Origin: Nocardioides nematodiphilus
GTDB taxonomy: Bacteria > Actinomycetota > Actinomycetes > Propionibacteriales > Nocardioidaceae
Assembly (NCBI RefSeq): GCF_020216525.1
Contig: NZ_JAIWOY010000003.1
Coordinates: 268,344 to 332,343 of the forward strand
DNA: 64,000 nt
Direction of reading: 5' to 3'
Positions 52,707 to 63,914 of the stretch are shown piece after piece (positions within the stretch are counted from its first letter, which is position 1; the number at the start of each line of letters is the position of its first letter). Both the position numbers and the translations under genes were made by a program. Under the pieces are notes generated by a model. The model did not search any database. It was not told where the DNA came from and saw nothing but the letters and a program-made list of their open reading frames with translations.

Positions 52707-53936
52707 GCTGAAGTCTTCGGAGGCTCGCTTCGCCATCTCGAGGAACTGCTTGCGGGACTCGAGGTTCTCCTCCAGGGAGGCGAGCTTCTTGGTGTCTCCC
52801 TTGGCCTTGGCCTTCTCGATGTCGGCCTCGACGGCGGCGATCGCCTCGGTGAGCTTGGTGATCATGTCGTCGGCGCGGGCGGACTTCTCCGGGTCGGACT
52901 TGTTCCACTGCTCGTCCTCGACGGCCTTGATCGCCTGCTCGACCTTGCGCATCCGGCCCTCGAGGTCGCGGATGCGGTCGCGCGGGACCTTGCCGGCGGC
53001 GTCCCAGCGATCCGCGATGTCGCGGAACGTGGCCTTGGTCGCGGCCAGGTTGTCGGTGGTCACCGGCAGCAGGGCCTCGGCCTCGACCAGGATCTGCTCC
53101 TTCACCTCGGCGTTGGCGGCGAACTCGGCGTCGATCGCGGAGTTCTCGGCGTCCCGGGCGCCGAAGAAGGCGTCCTGCGCGCCGCGGAACCGCTTCCACA
53201 GCGCGTCGTCGATGTCCTTGGGGGCCGGACCGGCGGCCTTCCACTGCTGCATGAGGTTGCGGTAGGCGGCAGCCGTGGCGCCCCAGTCGGTGGAGGAGGC
53301 GAGCTTCTCGGCCTCGACGACCAGTCGCTCCTTGATGCCGCGGGCGCCCTCGCGCTTCTCGTTCAGCTCGGCGAAGTGCGTCTTGCGACGGCGGGTGTAC
53401 GCCGTACGGGCGGTGGAGAACCGGCGCCACAGGGCGTCGTCGGAGGCGCGGTCGATGCGGGGGAGCGCCTTCCACTGGTCGAGCAGCTCGCGCAGCCGGT
53501 TGGCGCCGTTGCGCCAGTCGTTGCTCTCGGCCAGCTTCTCGGCCTCGCCGACGACCTTCTCCTTCTCGGCCTTCGTCTCGGCCGACTTGGCGGCGCGCTC
53601 GGCCTTGCGGGCCTCACGCTGCGCGGCCAGGAGCGGGGTGAGCGCGTCCAGGCGGGCGGTGAGCGACGCGAGGTCGCCGACCGCGTTGGCCTCCACGACC
53701 TGCGTCCGCACGTTCTTGACCGACTCGGCGGCCTCCTCGGGGGTCAGCTTGGCGCCGTGCACCCGCTTCTCCAGGAGCTCGACCTCGAAGGCCAGCGCGG
53801 CGTACCGCTCGGTGAAGAACTTCAGCGCCTCCTCCGGGGTGCCCTCGGGATACTGCCCGACGGCCCGCTCGCCCTCGGCGGTGCGCACATAGACCGTGCC
53901 GTCGTCGTCGACCCGGCCCCACTGCTCGCTCGTCAC
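52704..53936 (-). CDS. DUF349 domain-containing protein
   Basis: A 410-residue protein made of repeated helical DUF349 units; Trp-Lys-x-x-G/P patterns (LLDQWKALPRID, LMQQWKAAGPAP, IADRWDAAGKVP) recur about every 75 residues. The C-terminal part is a coiled coil (AVEADIEKAKAKGDTKKL). It is cytoplasmic and has no catalytic motif. The function of the family is uncertain. ATG 53936 is divergent from the metallo-hydrolase gene. Its stop lies in repeat array B. Confidence 0.9.
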   Translation of the reverse strand: MTSEQWGRVDDDGTVYVRTAEGERAVGQYPEGTPEEALKFFTERYAALAFEVELLEKRVHGAKLTPEEAAESVKNVRTQVVEANAVGDLASLTARLDALTPLLAAQREARKAERAAKSAETKAEKEKVVGEAEKLAESNDWRNGANRLRELLDQWKALPRIDRASDDALWRRFSTARTAYTRRRKTHFAELNEKREGARGIKERLVVEAEKLASSTDWGATAAAYRNLMQQWKAAGPAPKDIDDALWKRFRGAQDAFFGARDAENSAIDAEFAANAEVKEQILVEAEALLPVTTDNLAATKATFRDIADRWDAAGKVPRDRIRDLEGRMRKVEQAIKAVEDEQWNKSDPEKSARADDMITKLTEAIAAVEADIEKAKAKGDTKKLASLEENLESRKQFLEMAKRASEDFS

Positions 53937-54043
53937 TGGTCATCCTTCTCGTCGGCTGAACCACATTCGCGCCCATCGTAGTCAGACGGGCCTCCGGCGG
54001 TGGCGATGCGGTGGTGCCCCGCCCCGCTGGATAGGGTTGCGGG

Positions 54044-54718
54044 GTGTTGATCGCCGGCTTCCCCGCAGGGCCGTGGGGGACGAACTGCTACGTGGCCGCC
54101 ACCGGGCCGGGCACCGAGTGCGTCGTCATCGATCCGGGCATGGACGCCTCCGACGGCATCGCCCAGGTGATCGCCGAGCACCGGCTCAAGCCGGTCGCCG
54201 TGCTCGTCACCCACGGGCACGTGGACCACATGTTCTCCGTGGCTCCGGTCGCCGGCACGTACGACGCCACCGCCTGGATCCACCCGAAGGACCGGCATCT
54301 GCTGGCCGACCCGATGGCCGGCATGTCGCCCGACACTGCCCGGATGCTGCTCGGCGGCGACCACACCTGGGCCGAGCCCGACGACGTCCGCGAGCTCGCG
54401 GACCGCCAGACCCTCGAGGTCGCCGGCCTGAGCTTCGTCGTCGACCACACCCCGGGTCACACCCAGGGGTCGGTCACCTTCCGCAGCCCGTACGCCGCCT
54501 CCGCCGACATCTCCGAGGTGATGTTCTCCGGCGACCTGCTCTTCCAGGGCTCGATCGGCCGTACGGACCTCCCGGGCGGCGACCACGCCCAGATGCTCAC
54601 CAGCCTGCGCACCAAGGTGCTGACCCTGGCCGACGACATCGTCGTCCTGCCGGGCCACGGTGAGCAGACCTCGATCGGGCGCGAGCGCGCCACCAACCCC
54701 TTCCTCCAGGACCTCTGA
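54044..54718 (+). CDS. Metallo-beta-lactamase fold hydrolase (glyoxalase II-like)
   Basis: A 224-residue MBL-fold enzyme. The metal motif is THGHVDHM (H-x-H-x-D-H), with further ligands in TPGHTQG, FSGDLLF and PGHGEQT. The position between rel/DUF349 and hisS is common in actinobacteria. Substrates of this subgroup are likely thioesters such as glutathione or mycothiol adducts, but that is an inference. The start is GTG 54044. TAGGGT ends 6 nt before it, so it may be leaderless. Confidence 0.92.
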   Translation: MLIAGFPAGPWGTNCYVAATGPGTECVVIDPGMDASDGIAQVIAEHRLKPVAVLVTHGHVDHMFSVAPVAGTYDATAWIHPKDRHLLADPMAGMSPDTARMLLGGDHTWAEPDDVRELADRQTLEVAGLSFVVDHTPGHTQGSVTFRSPYAASADISEVMFSGDLLFQGSIGRTDLPGGDHAQMLTSLRTKVLTLADDIVVLPGHGEQTSIGRERATNPFLQDL

Positions 54719-54745
54719 GAGAGCAACAGATGGCACGGTGTTCCT

Positions 54746-56086
54746 TTGTCTAGGCCGACCCCGCTGAGCGGGTTCCCCGAGTTCCTGCCCGCCCAGCGCA
54801 TCGTCGAGCAGCAGGTGCTCGCCACCCTCGCGCGCACCTTCGAGCTGCACGGCTTCGCCAGCCTCGAGACGCGCGCGGTCGAGCCGATGGACCAGCTGCT
54901 GGCCAAGGGGGAGACCTCCAAGGAGGTCTACGTCCTCAAGCGTCTCCAGGACGAGGGGACCGGCGACGCGGGCATGGGCCTGCACTTCGACCTCACCGTG
55001 CCGTTCGCCCGCTACGTCATGGAGAACGCCGGCAAGCTGGAGTTCCCGTTCCGCCGCTACCAGATCCAGAAGGTCTGGCGCGGCGAGCGCCCCCAGGCCG
55101 GCCGGTTCCGTGAGTTCACCCAGGCCGACATCGACATCGTCGGGCGCGACACCCTCGGCTTCCACCACGACGTCGAGGTCGCCCGCGTCATGGCCGAGGC
55201 GCTCGGCAAGCTGGAGTTCCTGCCCGGGTTCCGGATCCAGGTCAACAACCGCAAGCTCATCCAGGGCTTCTACGCGGGCCTCGGGGCGAGCGACCCGCTG
55301 CGCGTGATGCAGCTGGTCGACAAGCTCGACAAGATGCCGGCCGAGAAGGTCGGCGAGCTGCTCGTCTCCGACGCGGGCCTCACCGCCGAGCAGGCCCAGC
55401 AGACCCTCGCCCTGGCGCAGATCTCCACCACCGACAGCTCCTTCGTGGGCGCCGTGCGCGCCCTCGGTGTCGAGCACCCGCTGCTCGACGAGGGCCTGGT
55501 CGAGCTCGCCGCCGTCATCGAGGGCTGCGCCCCGATCACCAGCGAGCGGATCCGGGTCGTCGCCGACCTGTCGATCGCGCGTGGCCTGGACTACTACACC
55601 GGCACCGTCTTCGAGACCCGTCTCGACGGCTTCGAGTCGCTCGGCTCGATCTGCTCGGGCGGCCGCTACGACTCGCTGGCGAGCGACGGGCGCAGCACCT
55701 ACCCGGGAGTCGGCATCTCGTTCGGCGTCAGCCGCGCGCTCGTGCCGCTCCTGGGCGACGGCGTCGTCACCAGCAGCCGGAGTGTGCCGAGCGCCGTGCT
55801 GATCGCGCTCACCGACGAGGAGAGCCGCCCGGTCGCCGATGCCACCGCCCAGCTGCTGCGCGCCAACGGCGTCGCCACCGAGGTCGCGCCCAAGGCCGAC
55901 AAGTTCGGCAAGCAGATCAAGTACGCCGAGAAGCGGGGCATCCCGTACGTCTGGTTCGCCACCGCTGACGGCGACCAGGTGAAGGACATCCGTAGTGGTG
56001 ACCAGGTGGCCGCCGACGCGGCCACGTGGCAGCCTGCCCCTGAGGATCTGCGGCCTCAGATCGTCCTCTCGGACCGCGACAACTGA
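54746..56086 (+). CDS. hisS: Histidyl-tRNA synthetase
   Basis: A 446-residue class II synthetase. Motif 1 (PLSGFPEFLPAQRIVEQQVL), motif 2 (FRRYQIQKVWRGERPQAGR), the HisA/B blocks (RGLDYYTGTVFE, GGRYDSL) and the anticodon domain are present. The most consistent start is TTG 54746, since no ATG or GTG is in frame between the upstream stop and this codon, and homologues begin near PLSGFPE. A 7-codon frame (ATG 54730 to TAG 54753) overlaps this start. The stop falls in repeat array C. Confidence 0.93.
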   Translation: MSRPTPLSGFPEFLPAQRIVEQQVLATLARTFELHGFASLETRAVEPMDQLLAKGETSKEVYVLKRLQDEGTGDAGMGLHFDLTVPFARYVMENAGKLEFPFRRYQIQKVWRGERPQAGRFREFTQADIDIVGRDTLGFHHDVEVARVMAEALGKLEFLPGFRIQVNNRKLIQGFYAGLGASDPLRVMQLVDKLDKMPAEKVGELLVSDAGLTAEQAQQTLALAQISTTDSSFVGAVRALGVEHPLLDEGLVELAAVIEGCAPITSERIRVVADLSIARGLDYYTGTVFETRLDGFESLGSICSGGRYDSLASDGRSTYPGVGISFGVSRALVPLLGDGVVTSSRSVPSAVLIALTDEESRPVADATAQLLRANGVATEVAPKADKFGKQIKYAEKRGIPYVWFATADGDQVKDIRSGDQVAADAATWQPAPEDLRPQIVLSDRDN

Positions 56087-56120
56087 CCTCTCGACCCACA
56101 ACTTGTGACTTCTCAACGTA
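56084..56120 (+). repeat. Array C of the 22-bp direct repeat
   Basis: TGACC/TGACT cores at 56084 and 56106 (22-nt spacing) with the shared block CTCGACCCACAACTTG. It starts at the hisS stop codon and fills the intergenic space to the aspS ribosome site. Confidence 0.75.
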
Positions 56121-56130
56121 AGGACATGAA

Positions 56131-57927
56131 GTGATCCGCACCCATGACGCCGGAACCCTCCGCGTCGAGCACGTCGGCCAGACCGTCACCCTCGCCGGGT
56201 GGGTGGCCCGCCGCCGCGATCACGGTGGGGTCGCCTTCATCGACCTGCGCGAGTCGACCGGCGTGGTCCAGCTCGTCATCCGCGACGAGGCCCTGGCCGG
56301 CAGCCTGCGCTCGGAGTTCTGCCTCAAGGTGACCGGCGAGGTCATCGCCCGTACGGAGGCGAACGTCAACCCCAACCTGGCCACCGGCGAGGTCGAGGTC
56401 GTCGTCTCCGACCTCGAGATCCTCAACCCCAGCGCCCCGCTGCCCTTCCCGATCGACGACGCGGCCGCCCACGGCGCCGGCGACATCTCGGAGGAGGCGC
56501 GCCTCAAGCACCGCTACCTCGACCTGCGCCGCTCCGGCCCGGCCCACGCCATCCGGCTGCGCTCGAAGGTCTACCAGGCCATCCGCGAGGTCCTCGGCGG
56601 GCGCGACTTCGTCGAGGTGGAGACCCCGACGCTGACCCGCTCCACCCCTGAGGGCGCCCGCGACTTCCTGGTCCCGGCGCGTCTGCACCCGGGCAGCTGG
56701 TACGCCCTGCCGCAGTCCCCGCAGCTGTTCAAGCAGCTGCTCATGGTGGGCGGCCTCGAGCGCTACTACCAGATCGCGCGCTGCTACCGCGACGAGGACT
56801 TCCGCGCCGACCGCCAGCCGGAGTTCACCCAGCTCGACATCGAGATGAGCTTCGTCGACCAGGACGACGTCATCGAGATGATGGAGGACATCATCAAGGC
56901 GATGTGGTCCACCATCGGCGTCGAGGTGCAGACGCCGCTGCCGCGGATGACCTACGCCGACGCGATGAGCAAGTACGGCTCGGACAAGCCCGACCTGCGC
57001 TTCGGCTTCGAGCTCGTCGAGTGCGCCGACTACTTCAAGGAGACGCCGTTCCGCGTCTTCCAGAGCGAGTACGTGGGCGCCGTCGTCTACCCGGGCGGCG
57101 CGAGCCAGCCCCGCAAGGTGCTCGACGCCTGGCAGGAGTGGGCCAAGCAGCGCGGCGCCCGCGGCCTCGCGTACGTCCTGTTCCAGGAGGACGGCACCCT
57201 CGGCGGACCGGTCGCCAAGAACCTCTCCGAGGCCGAGCAGGCCGGCCTGGCCGCCCACCTCGGGGCCAAGCCCGGCGACTGCGCCTTCTTCGCCGCCGGC
57301 GCCACCAAGCCCAGCCGTGCGCTGCTCGGTGCCGCCCGCGTCGAGATCGCCCGCCGCCTCGACCTGCTCGACCCGGACACCTTCGCGTTCACCTGGGTCG
57401 TCGACGCCCCGATGTTCGAGTCGGCCGCCGACGCGGTGGCCTCCGGCGACGTCGCGGTCGGCGCCGGCTCCTGGACCGCGGTGCATCACGCCTTCACCGG
57501 CCCCAAGCCGGAGTTCGAGGCGACGTTCGACACCGACCCCGGCAGCGCGCTGGCGTACGCGTACGACATCGTCTGCAACGGCACCGAGCTCGGTGGCGGC
57601 TCGATCCGTATCCACCGCGAGGACATCCAGAAGCGTGTCTTCAACGTGATGGGCATCAGCGACGAGGAGGCCCAGGAGAAGTTCGGCTTCCTCCTCGACG
57701 CCTTCAAGTTCGGTGCTCCGCCGCACGGCGGCATCGCACTCGGCATGGACCGGGTGCTCCAGCACCTCACCAAGACCGACTCGATCCGGGAGGTCATCGC
57801 CTTCCCGAAGTCGGGCGGTGGCTTCGACCCGCTGACCGCCGCGCCTGCTCCGATCACCCCGGAGCAGCGCAAGGAGGCCGGGGTGGACAGCAAGCCGGAG
57901 GTCAAGAGCGAGACAATGGCCGGGTAA
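56131..57927 (+). CDS. aspS: Aspartyl-tRNA synthetase
   Basis: A 598-residue bacterial-type AspRS. It has an OB-fold anticodon domain (about 15-105), motif 2 [18 protein letters not shown], a GAD insert domain (about 290-420) and motif 3 GMDRVLQHL. Full length. The start is GTG 56131 with GTAAGGA 8 nt upstream. It follows hisS at 44 nt, a spacing occupied by repeat array C. Confidence 0.97.
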   Translation: MIRTHDAGTLRVEHVGQTVTLAGWVARRRDHGGVAFIDLRESTGVVQLVIRDEALAGSLRSEFCLKVTGEVIARTEANVNPNLATGEVEVVVSDLEILNPSAPLPFPIDDAAAHGAGDISEEARLKHRYLDLRRSGPAHAIRLRSKVYQAIREVLGGRDFVEVETPTLTRSTPEGARDFLVPARLHPGSWYALPQSPQLFKQLLMVGGLERYYQIARCYRDEDFRADRQPEFTQLDIEMSFVDQDDVIEMMEDIIKAMWSTIGVEVQTPLPRMTYADAMSKYGSDKPDLRFGFELVECADYFKETPFRVFQSEYVGAVVYPGGASQPRKVLDAWQEWAKQRGARGLAYVLFQEDGTLGGPVAKNLSEAEQAGLAAHLGAKPGDCAFFAAGATKPSRALLGAARVEIARRLDLLDPDTFAFTWVVDAPMFESAADAVASGDVAVGAGSWTAVHHAFTGPKPEFEATFDTDPGSALAYAYDIVCNGTELGGGSIRIHREDIQKRVFNVMGISDEEAQEKFGFLLDAFKFGAPPHGGIALGMDRVLQHLTKTDSIREVIAFPKSGGGFDPLTAAPAPITPEQRKEAGVDSKPEVKSETMAG

Positions 57928-58097
57928 CCGACCTGTGACGTGCCTGGGCACGAATGATGGCCACGCGGTGTAGTTCCCGTGACATCTTCTTGACCCAATT
58001 GTTACTAGTCCCATCTGACTAGTGGAGGGCGCGTCATCTAATGTCCGAATCAGGTACTGCATCGCGGTATCTCGGGAACGATGGCCTAGGAGGGCTC

Positions 58098-59879
58098 ATG
58101 CATAGGGTTACGCGTCGGGTAGCGCCGTTGATGGCTGCTGCTCTGGTTGGTAGCGCGGCGTTGACAGGTTGTGGCGGTAGCGGGAACAGCGCCTCGAACG
58201 ACTCGGGGATGACGCTGACGGTTCTGTACCGCAACGTCTCGCAGGGCAGCACGAAGACGGCACAGGTGCTCGAGCAGGAGCTGAGCGCCGCCGGCGTGAA
58301 GGTCAAGCTGCTCGGAACGTCCAACGCGGACTTCTACACCAAGTACCTGCAGTCGAAGACGGCCGCCAAGGACGGCACGTTCGACATCGCGATCGCAGGG
58401 TGGGGCCCCGACTGGTACGGCGACGCCGCGGCGTCGTTCTTCCTGCCGCTCTTCAGCGGCGAGCAGTCGTACCCGTGGAACGGCGGCAGCAACTTCGGTC
58501 TCTACAACAGCGACGCGACCAACGCGCTGATCGCGAAGGCGCAGTCGGCGAAGACGCCGCAGGAGGCCCAGGCCATCTGGGCCCAGGCCGACAAGCAGGT
58601 CATGACGGACGCGGCGATCTTCCCGATCACCGACCCGCAGGAGGCCAACTACCACTCGAAGAACATCAGCAACGCGGTTCCGATCCCGTCGCTGCAGCAG
58701 ATCGACCCGCTGAACGTCACCAAGACGGGTGCCGACAAGGACACGCTCCACGCCCTCGGCGTCGGCGACGTGGACTACATGGACCCGAGCGTGACCTACT
58801 ACAGCACCGGCTACATGGCGATGCGCTTCTTCCAGCGCCAGCTGTTCAGCTACTCGGCCGTGCCGGGTCACACCACCGAGACCAGTCCCGACCTCGCCAC
58901 CGAGCTGCCGACCAAGGCGAACGGCGGCATCAGCGCGGACGGCAAGACCATCACCGTCCACCTGCGCCCCGGCGCCATGTGGAACAGCAAGCCGGCCCGT
59001 CCGGTGACCGCCTCCGACGTCGTCCTCGGCGTCAAGCGCAGCTGCAACCCGGTCCAGCCGTTCACCGGCCAGTCCGACTTCGCCGGTCTGCTCGACGGCT
59101 ACACCGACTTCTGCAAGAAGTTCGCCGCGGACGCGGGCAAGACGCCCACCGTCGCCTCGATTAAGAAGGCCATCGCCGCCCCGTTCAAGGCCGTCACGGC
59201 CCCGAACCCGACGACGGTCGTGTACCACCTCACCCAGCCGGCGTCGTACTTCGTCTCCGAGCTGACGCTGCCGGCGCTGAGCGCCCCGGTGCCGGAGGAG
59301 TACCTCAACTACCTGCCGGCGAGCGCTGAGCTCGCTCAGCACACGCTGTCGAACGGTCCCTACCAGATCGACTCCTACGAGCCGACGAAGTCGATCGTCT
59401 TCACCCAGAACCCGGTGTGGAAGCAGGAGACCGACCCGATCCGCAAGCAGAACTTCACCAAGGTCATCGTCGACGAGGCCGGTCAGCAGGAGTCGATCCA
59501 GCAGCAGCTCCAGGCTGGTAGCCCGTCGGCTGACATCGAGTGGGACACCTTCCCGCCGCCGACCTCGGTGCCGGCGCTCAAGAAGGCGAACGACCCGAAC
59601 CTGTCGATCACCCCGGAGTCGTCCAGCAACCCGTACGTCGTCTTCAACACCCAGTCGCCGAACAACGGCGGTGCCCTGCAGCGTCCCGAGGTCCGTCAGG
59701 CCCTCTCCGAGGCGATCGACCGCTCGGCCCTGATCAAGGTCCTCGGCGGCGAGCTGCTCAACATCCCGCTCACCCACATCCTGCCCAAGGAGATCGACGG
59801 CTCGCAGGACTTCGCGATGTGGCCGTACGACACGGCCAAGGCGAAGAAGGATCTGGCTGCGGCCCTCAAGAAGAAGTAG
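58098..59879 (+). CDS. Circularly permuted peptide ABC transporter substrate-binding lipoprotein
   Basis: A 593-residue lipoprotein of the SBP_bac_5 family. The signal peptide ends in the lipobox LTGC (Cys25), and AGGAGG lies 6 nt before ATG 58098. Residues about 38-207 read like the C-terminal segment of a normal family member (MTLTVLYRN, FDIAIAGWGPDWYGD, ADKQVMTDAAIFPIT). Residues about 213-593 read like the normal N-terminal part: KDTLHALGVGDVDYMDPS, the family signature ISADGKTITVHLRPG, ALSEAIDRSALIKVLG, and the end WPYDTAKAKKDLAAALKKK. Total length matches one copy. It leads an operon with two ATPases and two permeases. Confidence 0.9.
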   Translation: MHRVTRRVAPLMAAALVGSAALTGCGGSGNSASNDSGMTLTVLYRNVSQGSTKTAQVLEQELSAAGVKVKLLGTSNADFYTKYLQSKTAAKDGTFDIAIAGWGPDWYGDAAASFFLPLFSGEQSYPWNGGSNFGLYNSDATNALIAKAQSAKTPQEAQAIWAQADKQVMTDAAIFPITDPQEANYHSKNISNAVPIPSLQQIDPLNVTKTGADKDTLHALGVGDVDYMDPSVTYYSTGYMAMRFFQRQLFSYSAVPGHTTETSPDLATELPTKANGGISADGKTITVHLRPGAMWNSKPARPVTASDVVLGVKRSCNPVQPFTGQSDFAGLLDGYTDFCKKFAADAGKTPTVASIKKAIAAPFKAVTAPNPTTVVYHLTQPASYFVSELTLPALSAPVPEEYLNYLPASAELAQHTLSNGPYQIDSYEPTKSIVFTQNPVWKQETDPIRKQNFTKVIVDEAGQQESIQQQLQAGSPSADIEWDTFPPPTSVPALKKANDPNLSITPESSSNPYVVFNTQSPNNGGALQRPEVRQALSEAIDRSALIKVLGGELLNIPLTHILPKEIDGSQDFAMWPYDTAKAKKDLAAALKKK

Positions 59880-59886
59880 TGAACCT

Positions 59887-60902
59887 GTGGTCCTGCTCCA
59901 TGTGACAGACCTGAATGTCTCGTTCGACACCGATGACGGCGTCGTCAAGGCAGTCAGGGGTATCTCTTTCGACGTGGACCGGGGCAAGACACTCGGCATC
60001 GTGGGTGAGTCCGGTTCGGGGAAGAGCGTTTCGACGCAAACCCTGGCCGGGCTCACCCGCGGCGCGCGGGTCTCCGGCTCCGCCCAGTTCGACGGGCTCG
60101 ACCTGATCAAGGCGAGCCCGTCCCAGCGTCGTTCCGTACTCGGGCGGAAGATCGGCATGATCTTCCAGGACCCCCTTACCTCGCTGCACCCGGCCTACCG
60201 GGTCGGCGCACAGATCGTCGAGACGATCCGCGCCCACGACCGCAGCATCTCCAAGCGCGCAGCCCGGCTGCGCGCCATCGAGCTGCTCGGGATGGTCGGG
60301 ATCCCGTTCCCGTCCGAGCGGGTCGACGAGTTCCCGCACCAGTTCTCGGGCGGCATGCGCCAGCGCGTCATGATCGCGATGGCGATGGCGCTCGACCCGA
60401 CGCTGCTCATCGCGGACGAGCCCACCACGGCACTGGACGTCACCGTCCAGGCCCAGGTGCTCGAGCTGATGCGCAAGGTGCAGGCCGAGTTCGGCACGGC
60501 GATCATCCTGATCACCCACGATCTCGGCGTGATCGCCGACGTCGCTGACGACGTCGCGGTGATGTACGCCGGGACGATCGTCGAGCGCGCGCCGCGCGAC
60601 GAGATCTTCTACCAGCCGCACCACCCGTACACCGAGGGGCTGCTCGACTCCATGCCCGGCCGGGTGGAGCGCGGTCAGCCCCTGCGGCCGGTCAAGGGCT
60701 CGCCCCCGAGCCTCATCGACCTGCCGCCGGGTTGTCCGTTCGCGCCGCGGTGTCCCTACCGGTTCGACCGCTGCGACCAGGAGGTGCCGGTGCTGCAGAC
60801 CGTCTTCGGCGACGAGCAGCACCAGTCGGCGTGCTTCCTGCCCACTGAGATCGAGGAGCGCAAGGCCTTGCGCGAGCAATTGGTCGAGAAGGGAGGGATC
60901 CG

Positions 60903-60906
<4 letters not shown>
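59887..60906 (+). CDS. Peptide ABC transporter ATP-binding protein (DppD/OppD-like)
   Basis: A 339-residue ATPase. Walker A is [13 protein letters not shown], the signature is FSGGMRQR, and Walker B is [14 protein letters not shown]. The C-terminal oligopeptide extension has [13 protein letters not shown] (iron-sulfur-like Cys spacing found in this group). The start is GTG 59887, 7 nt after the binding-protein stop. It overlaps the next ATPase gene by 4 nt. Confidence 0.94.
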
Positions 60907-61987
<1,081 letters not shown>

Positions 61988-61991
<4 letters not shown>

Positions 61992-62929
61992 GCGCGACAC
62001 CCGCAACCGCGCCCCCGACCGCGCCCAAGACCACCATCGTGGCGCGCGGTCCCTGGGCGCTCGCCTGGCGCCGGTTCCGCAAGGACAAGGTGGCGTTGAT
62101 CGCCGCGGCCGTGATGGCAGTGATCATCCTCGTCGCGATCTTCGCGCCGCTGATCAACTCCGCCCTCGGCCAGGACCCGAACTACCAGGACCAGGTCAAC
62201 GGCCTGGACGTCAACGGCCTGCCCCTGGGGCCGAGCGGGGCCCACTGGCTCGGCACCGACGCACTCGGCCGCGACGTGTTCGCACGCCTCGTGTACGGCG
62301 CCCGGATCTCGATCGGCATCGGCATCCTCTCGACCGGGATCGCGGTCGCGGTCGGCGTCGTGCTGGGGCTGCTCGCCGGCTACTTCCGCGGCATCGTCGA
62401 CGTGATCATCGCCCGCCTGCTCGACGTCGTTCTCGCGCTGCCGGTGGTTCTCGCCGCGGTCGCGCTGGTCGCGGTCTTCGGGCAGAGCCCGCTGGTCACC
62501 GTGCTCGTGCTGGCGTTCTTCAGCTGGGCGACCATGGCCCGCATCGTGCGCGGTCAGGTCATCTCGCTGCGTGAGCGCGAGTTCATCGAGGCCGCACGCT
62601 CCCTGGGTGCCAGCAGCACCCGCATCATGTTCGTCGAGCTGCTGCCCAACCTGGTGATGCCGATCATCATCTACTTCTCGCTGCTGGTGCCGGTCAACAT
62701 CGTGACCAACGCCGTGCTCGCCTTCCTCGGACTCGGCATCCCGGTGCCGACCGCCGACTGGGGCGGCATGATCAGCGACGCCGAGGCCGGAGGCCTGTAC
62801 CAGCAGGCCTGGTGGCTGGTCTTCTTCCCCGGCGGCGTGCTGGTGCTCACGACCCTGGCCTTCAACCTTCTCGGGGACGGCATCCGTGACGCCCTCGACC
62901 CGCGCATCGAGAGGTTGCTCCGCAAATGA
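61988..62929 (+). CDS. Peptide ABC transporter permease (DppC/OppC-like)
   Basis: A 313-residue permease. After an N-terminal cytoplasmic tail come six helices. The EAA loop is [20 protein letters not shown], and the extracellular block [19 protein letters not shown] is typical of DppC. ATG 61988 is coupled to the ATPase gene; its stop overlaps the DppB-like gene by 4 nt. The gene order SBP, D, F, C, B differs from the usual A-B-C-D-F. Confidence 0.94.
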
Positions 62930-63912
62930 TCCGCTTCATCTTCGTGCGCCTCATCACCGGACTCCTGGTCGTCTTCCTGGTCTCGGTGGCCACGTTCCTC
63001 ATGTTCTTCGCCGCGCCCAACGACGTGGCGCGGACCATGGCCGGCAAGGCGGCCACGCCGGAGACGATCGCCCTGATCAACCACCGGCTCGGTCTCGACC
63101 AGCCCCTATGGCACCAGTACGGGCACTTCATCTGGCGTGCCCTGCACGGCGACCTGGGCTACGACTACTACCACCAGCGGTCGGTCGTCTCGATCATCAA
63201 GGGTGCCGCGCCGGTCAGTCTCTCCATCGCGTTCGGAGCGGCCATCCTGTGGATGATCCTCGGCGTGGGCTCGGGGATCATCTCGGCGGTCCGCCCGCGG
63301 TCGTTCATGGACCGTGCGCTGAACGTCCTGGCGCTGATCTTCTACTCGATGCCTACGTTCGTGCTCGGCAGCATGCTGCTGTTCTTCCTCTACTTCAAGC
63401 TCACCTCGGCCGGGCACGCCTGGTTCCCGGCCGCGGGCTACGTCCCGTGGTTCGGCAAGCCGGACCCGTCGAACCCGCAACACGGGTTCTGGCCGTGGAT
63501 GCACCATTTGATCCTGCCGTGGGTGACGCTCGCGCTGGTGACGGCGGCGGCGTACACCCGCTTCACGCGCGGGTCGATGCTCGAGGTGCTGAGTGAGGAC
63601 TACATCCGCACCGCGCGGGCCAAGGGCATCTCGGAGCGCCGGGTCGTCTTCCGTCACGCGCTGCGCAGCGCGCTGACGCCGGTGGTGACCCAGTTCGGCA
63701 TCGACCTGGCGATCCTCGCCGGTGGCACCGTCGTGACCGAGCAGCTCTTCGGCATGCACGGCCTGGGGTGGAACTCGCTGACCGCGATCACCAACCAGGA
63801 CCTCCCGGTGATCGTCGGCATCCTGCTCGTGGTGAGCGTGTTCGTGGTGGTCGCGAACTTCCTCGTCGACCTCATCTACGCGGTCCTCGATCCTCGGGTC
63901 AGGCTCTACTGA
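62926..63912 (+). CDS. Peptide ABC transporter permease (DppB/OppB-like)
   Basis: A 328-residue permease with six helices. The N-terminal signature [20 protein letters not shown], the substrate-path region VARTMAGKAATPETIALIN and the EAA loop YIRTARAKGISERRVVFRH match DppB. ATG 62926 overlaps the DppC-like stop (ATGA). It completes the five-gene importer. Confidence 0.94.
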   Translation: MIRFIFVRLITGLLVVFLVSVATFLMFFAAPNDVARTMAGKAATPETIALINHRLGLDQPLWHQYGHFIWRALHGDLGYDYYHQRSVVSIIKGAAPVSLSIAFGAAILWMILGVGSGIISAVRPRSFMDRALNVLALIFYSMPTFVLGSMLLFFLYFKLTSAGHAWFPAAGYVPWFGKPDPSNPQHGFWPWMHHLILPWVTLALVTAAAYTRFTRGSMLEVLSEDYIRTARAKGISERRVVFRHALRSALTPVVTQFGIDLAILAGGTVVTEQLFGMHGLGWNSLTAITNQDLPVIVGILLVVSVFVVVANFLVDLIYAVLDPRVRLY

Positions 63913-63914
63913 GC

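Noticed and set aside
53933..56116. A 727-residue minus-strand frame opposite the metallo-hydrolase and hisS
   Set aside because: Antisense of two certain genes with low-complexity composition.
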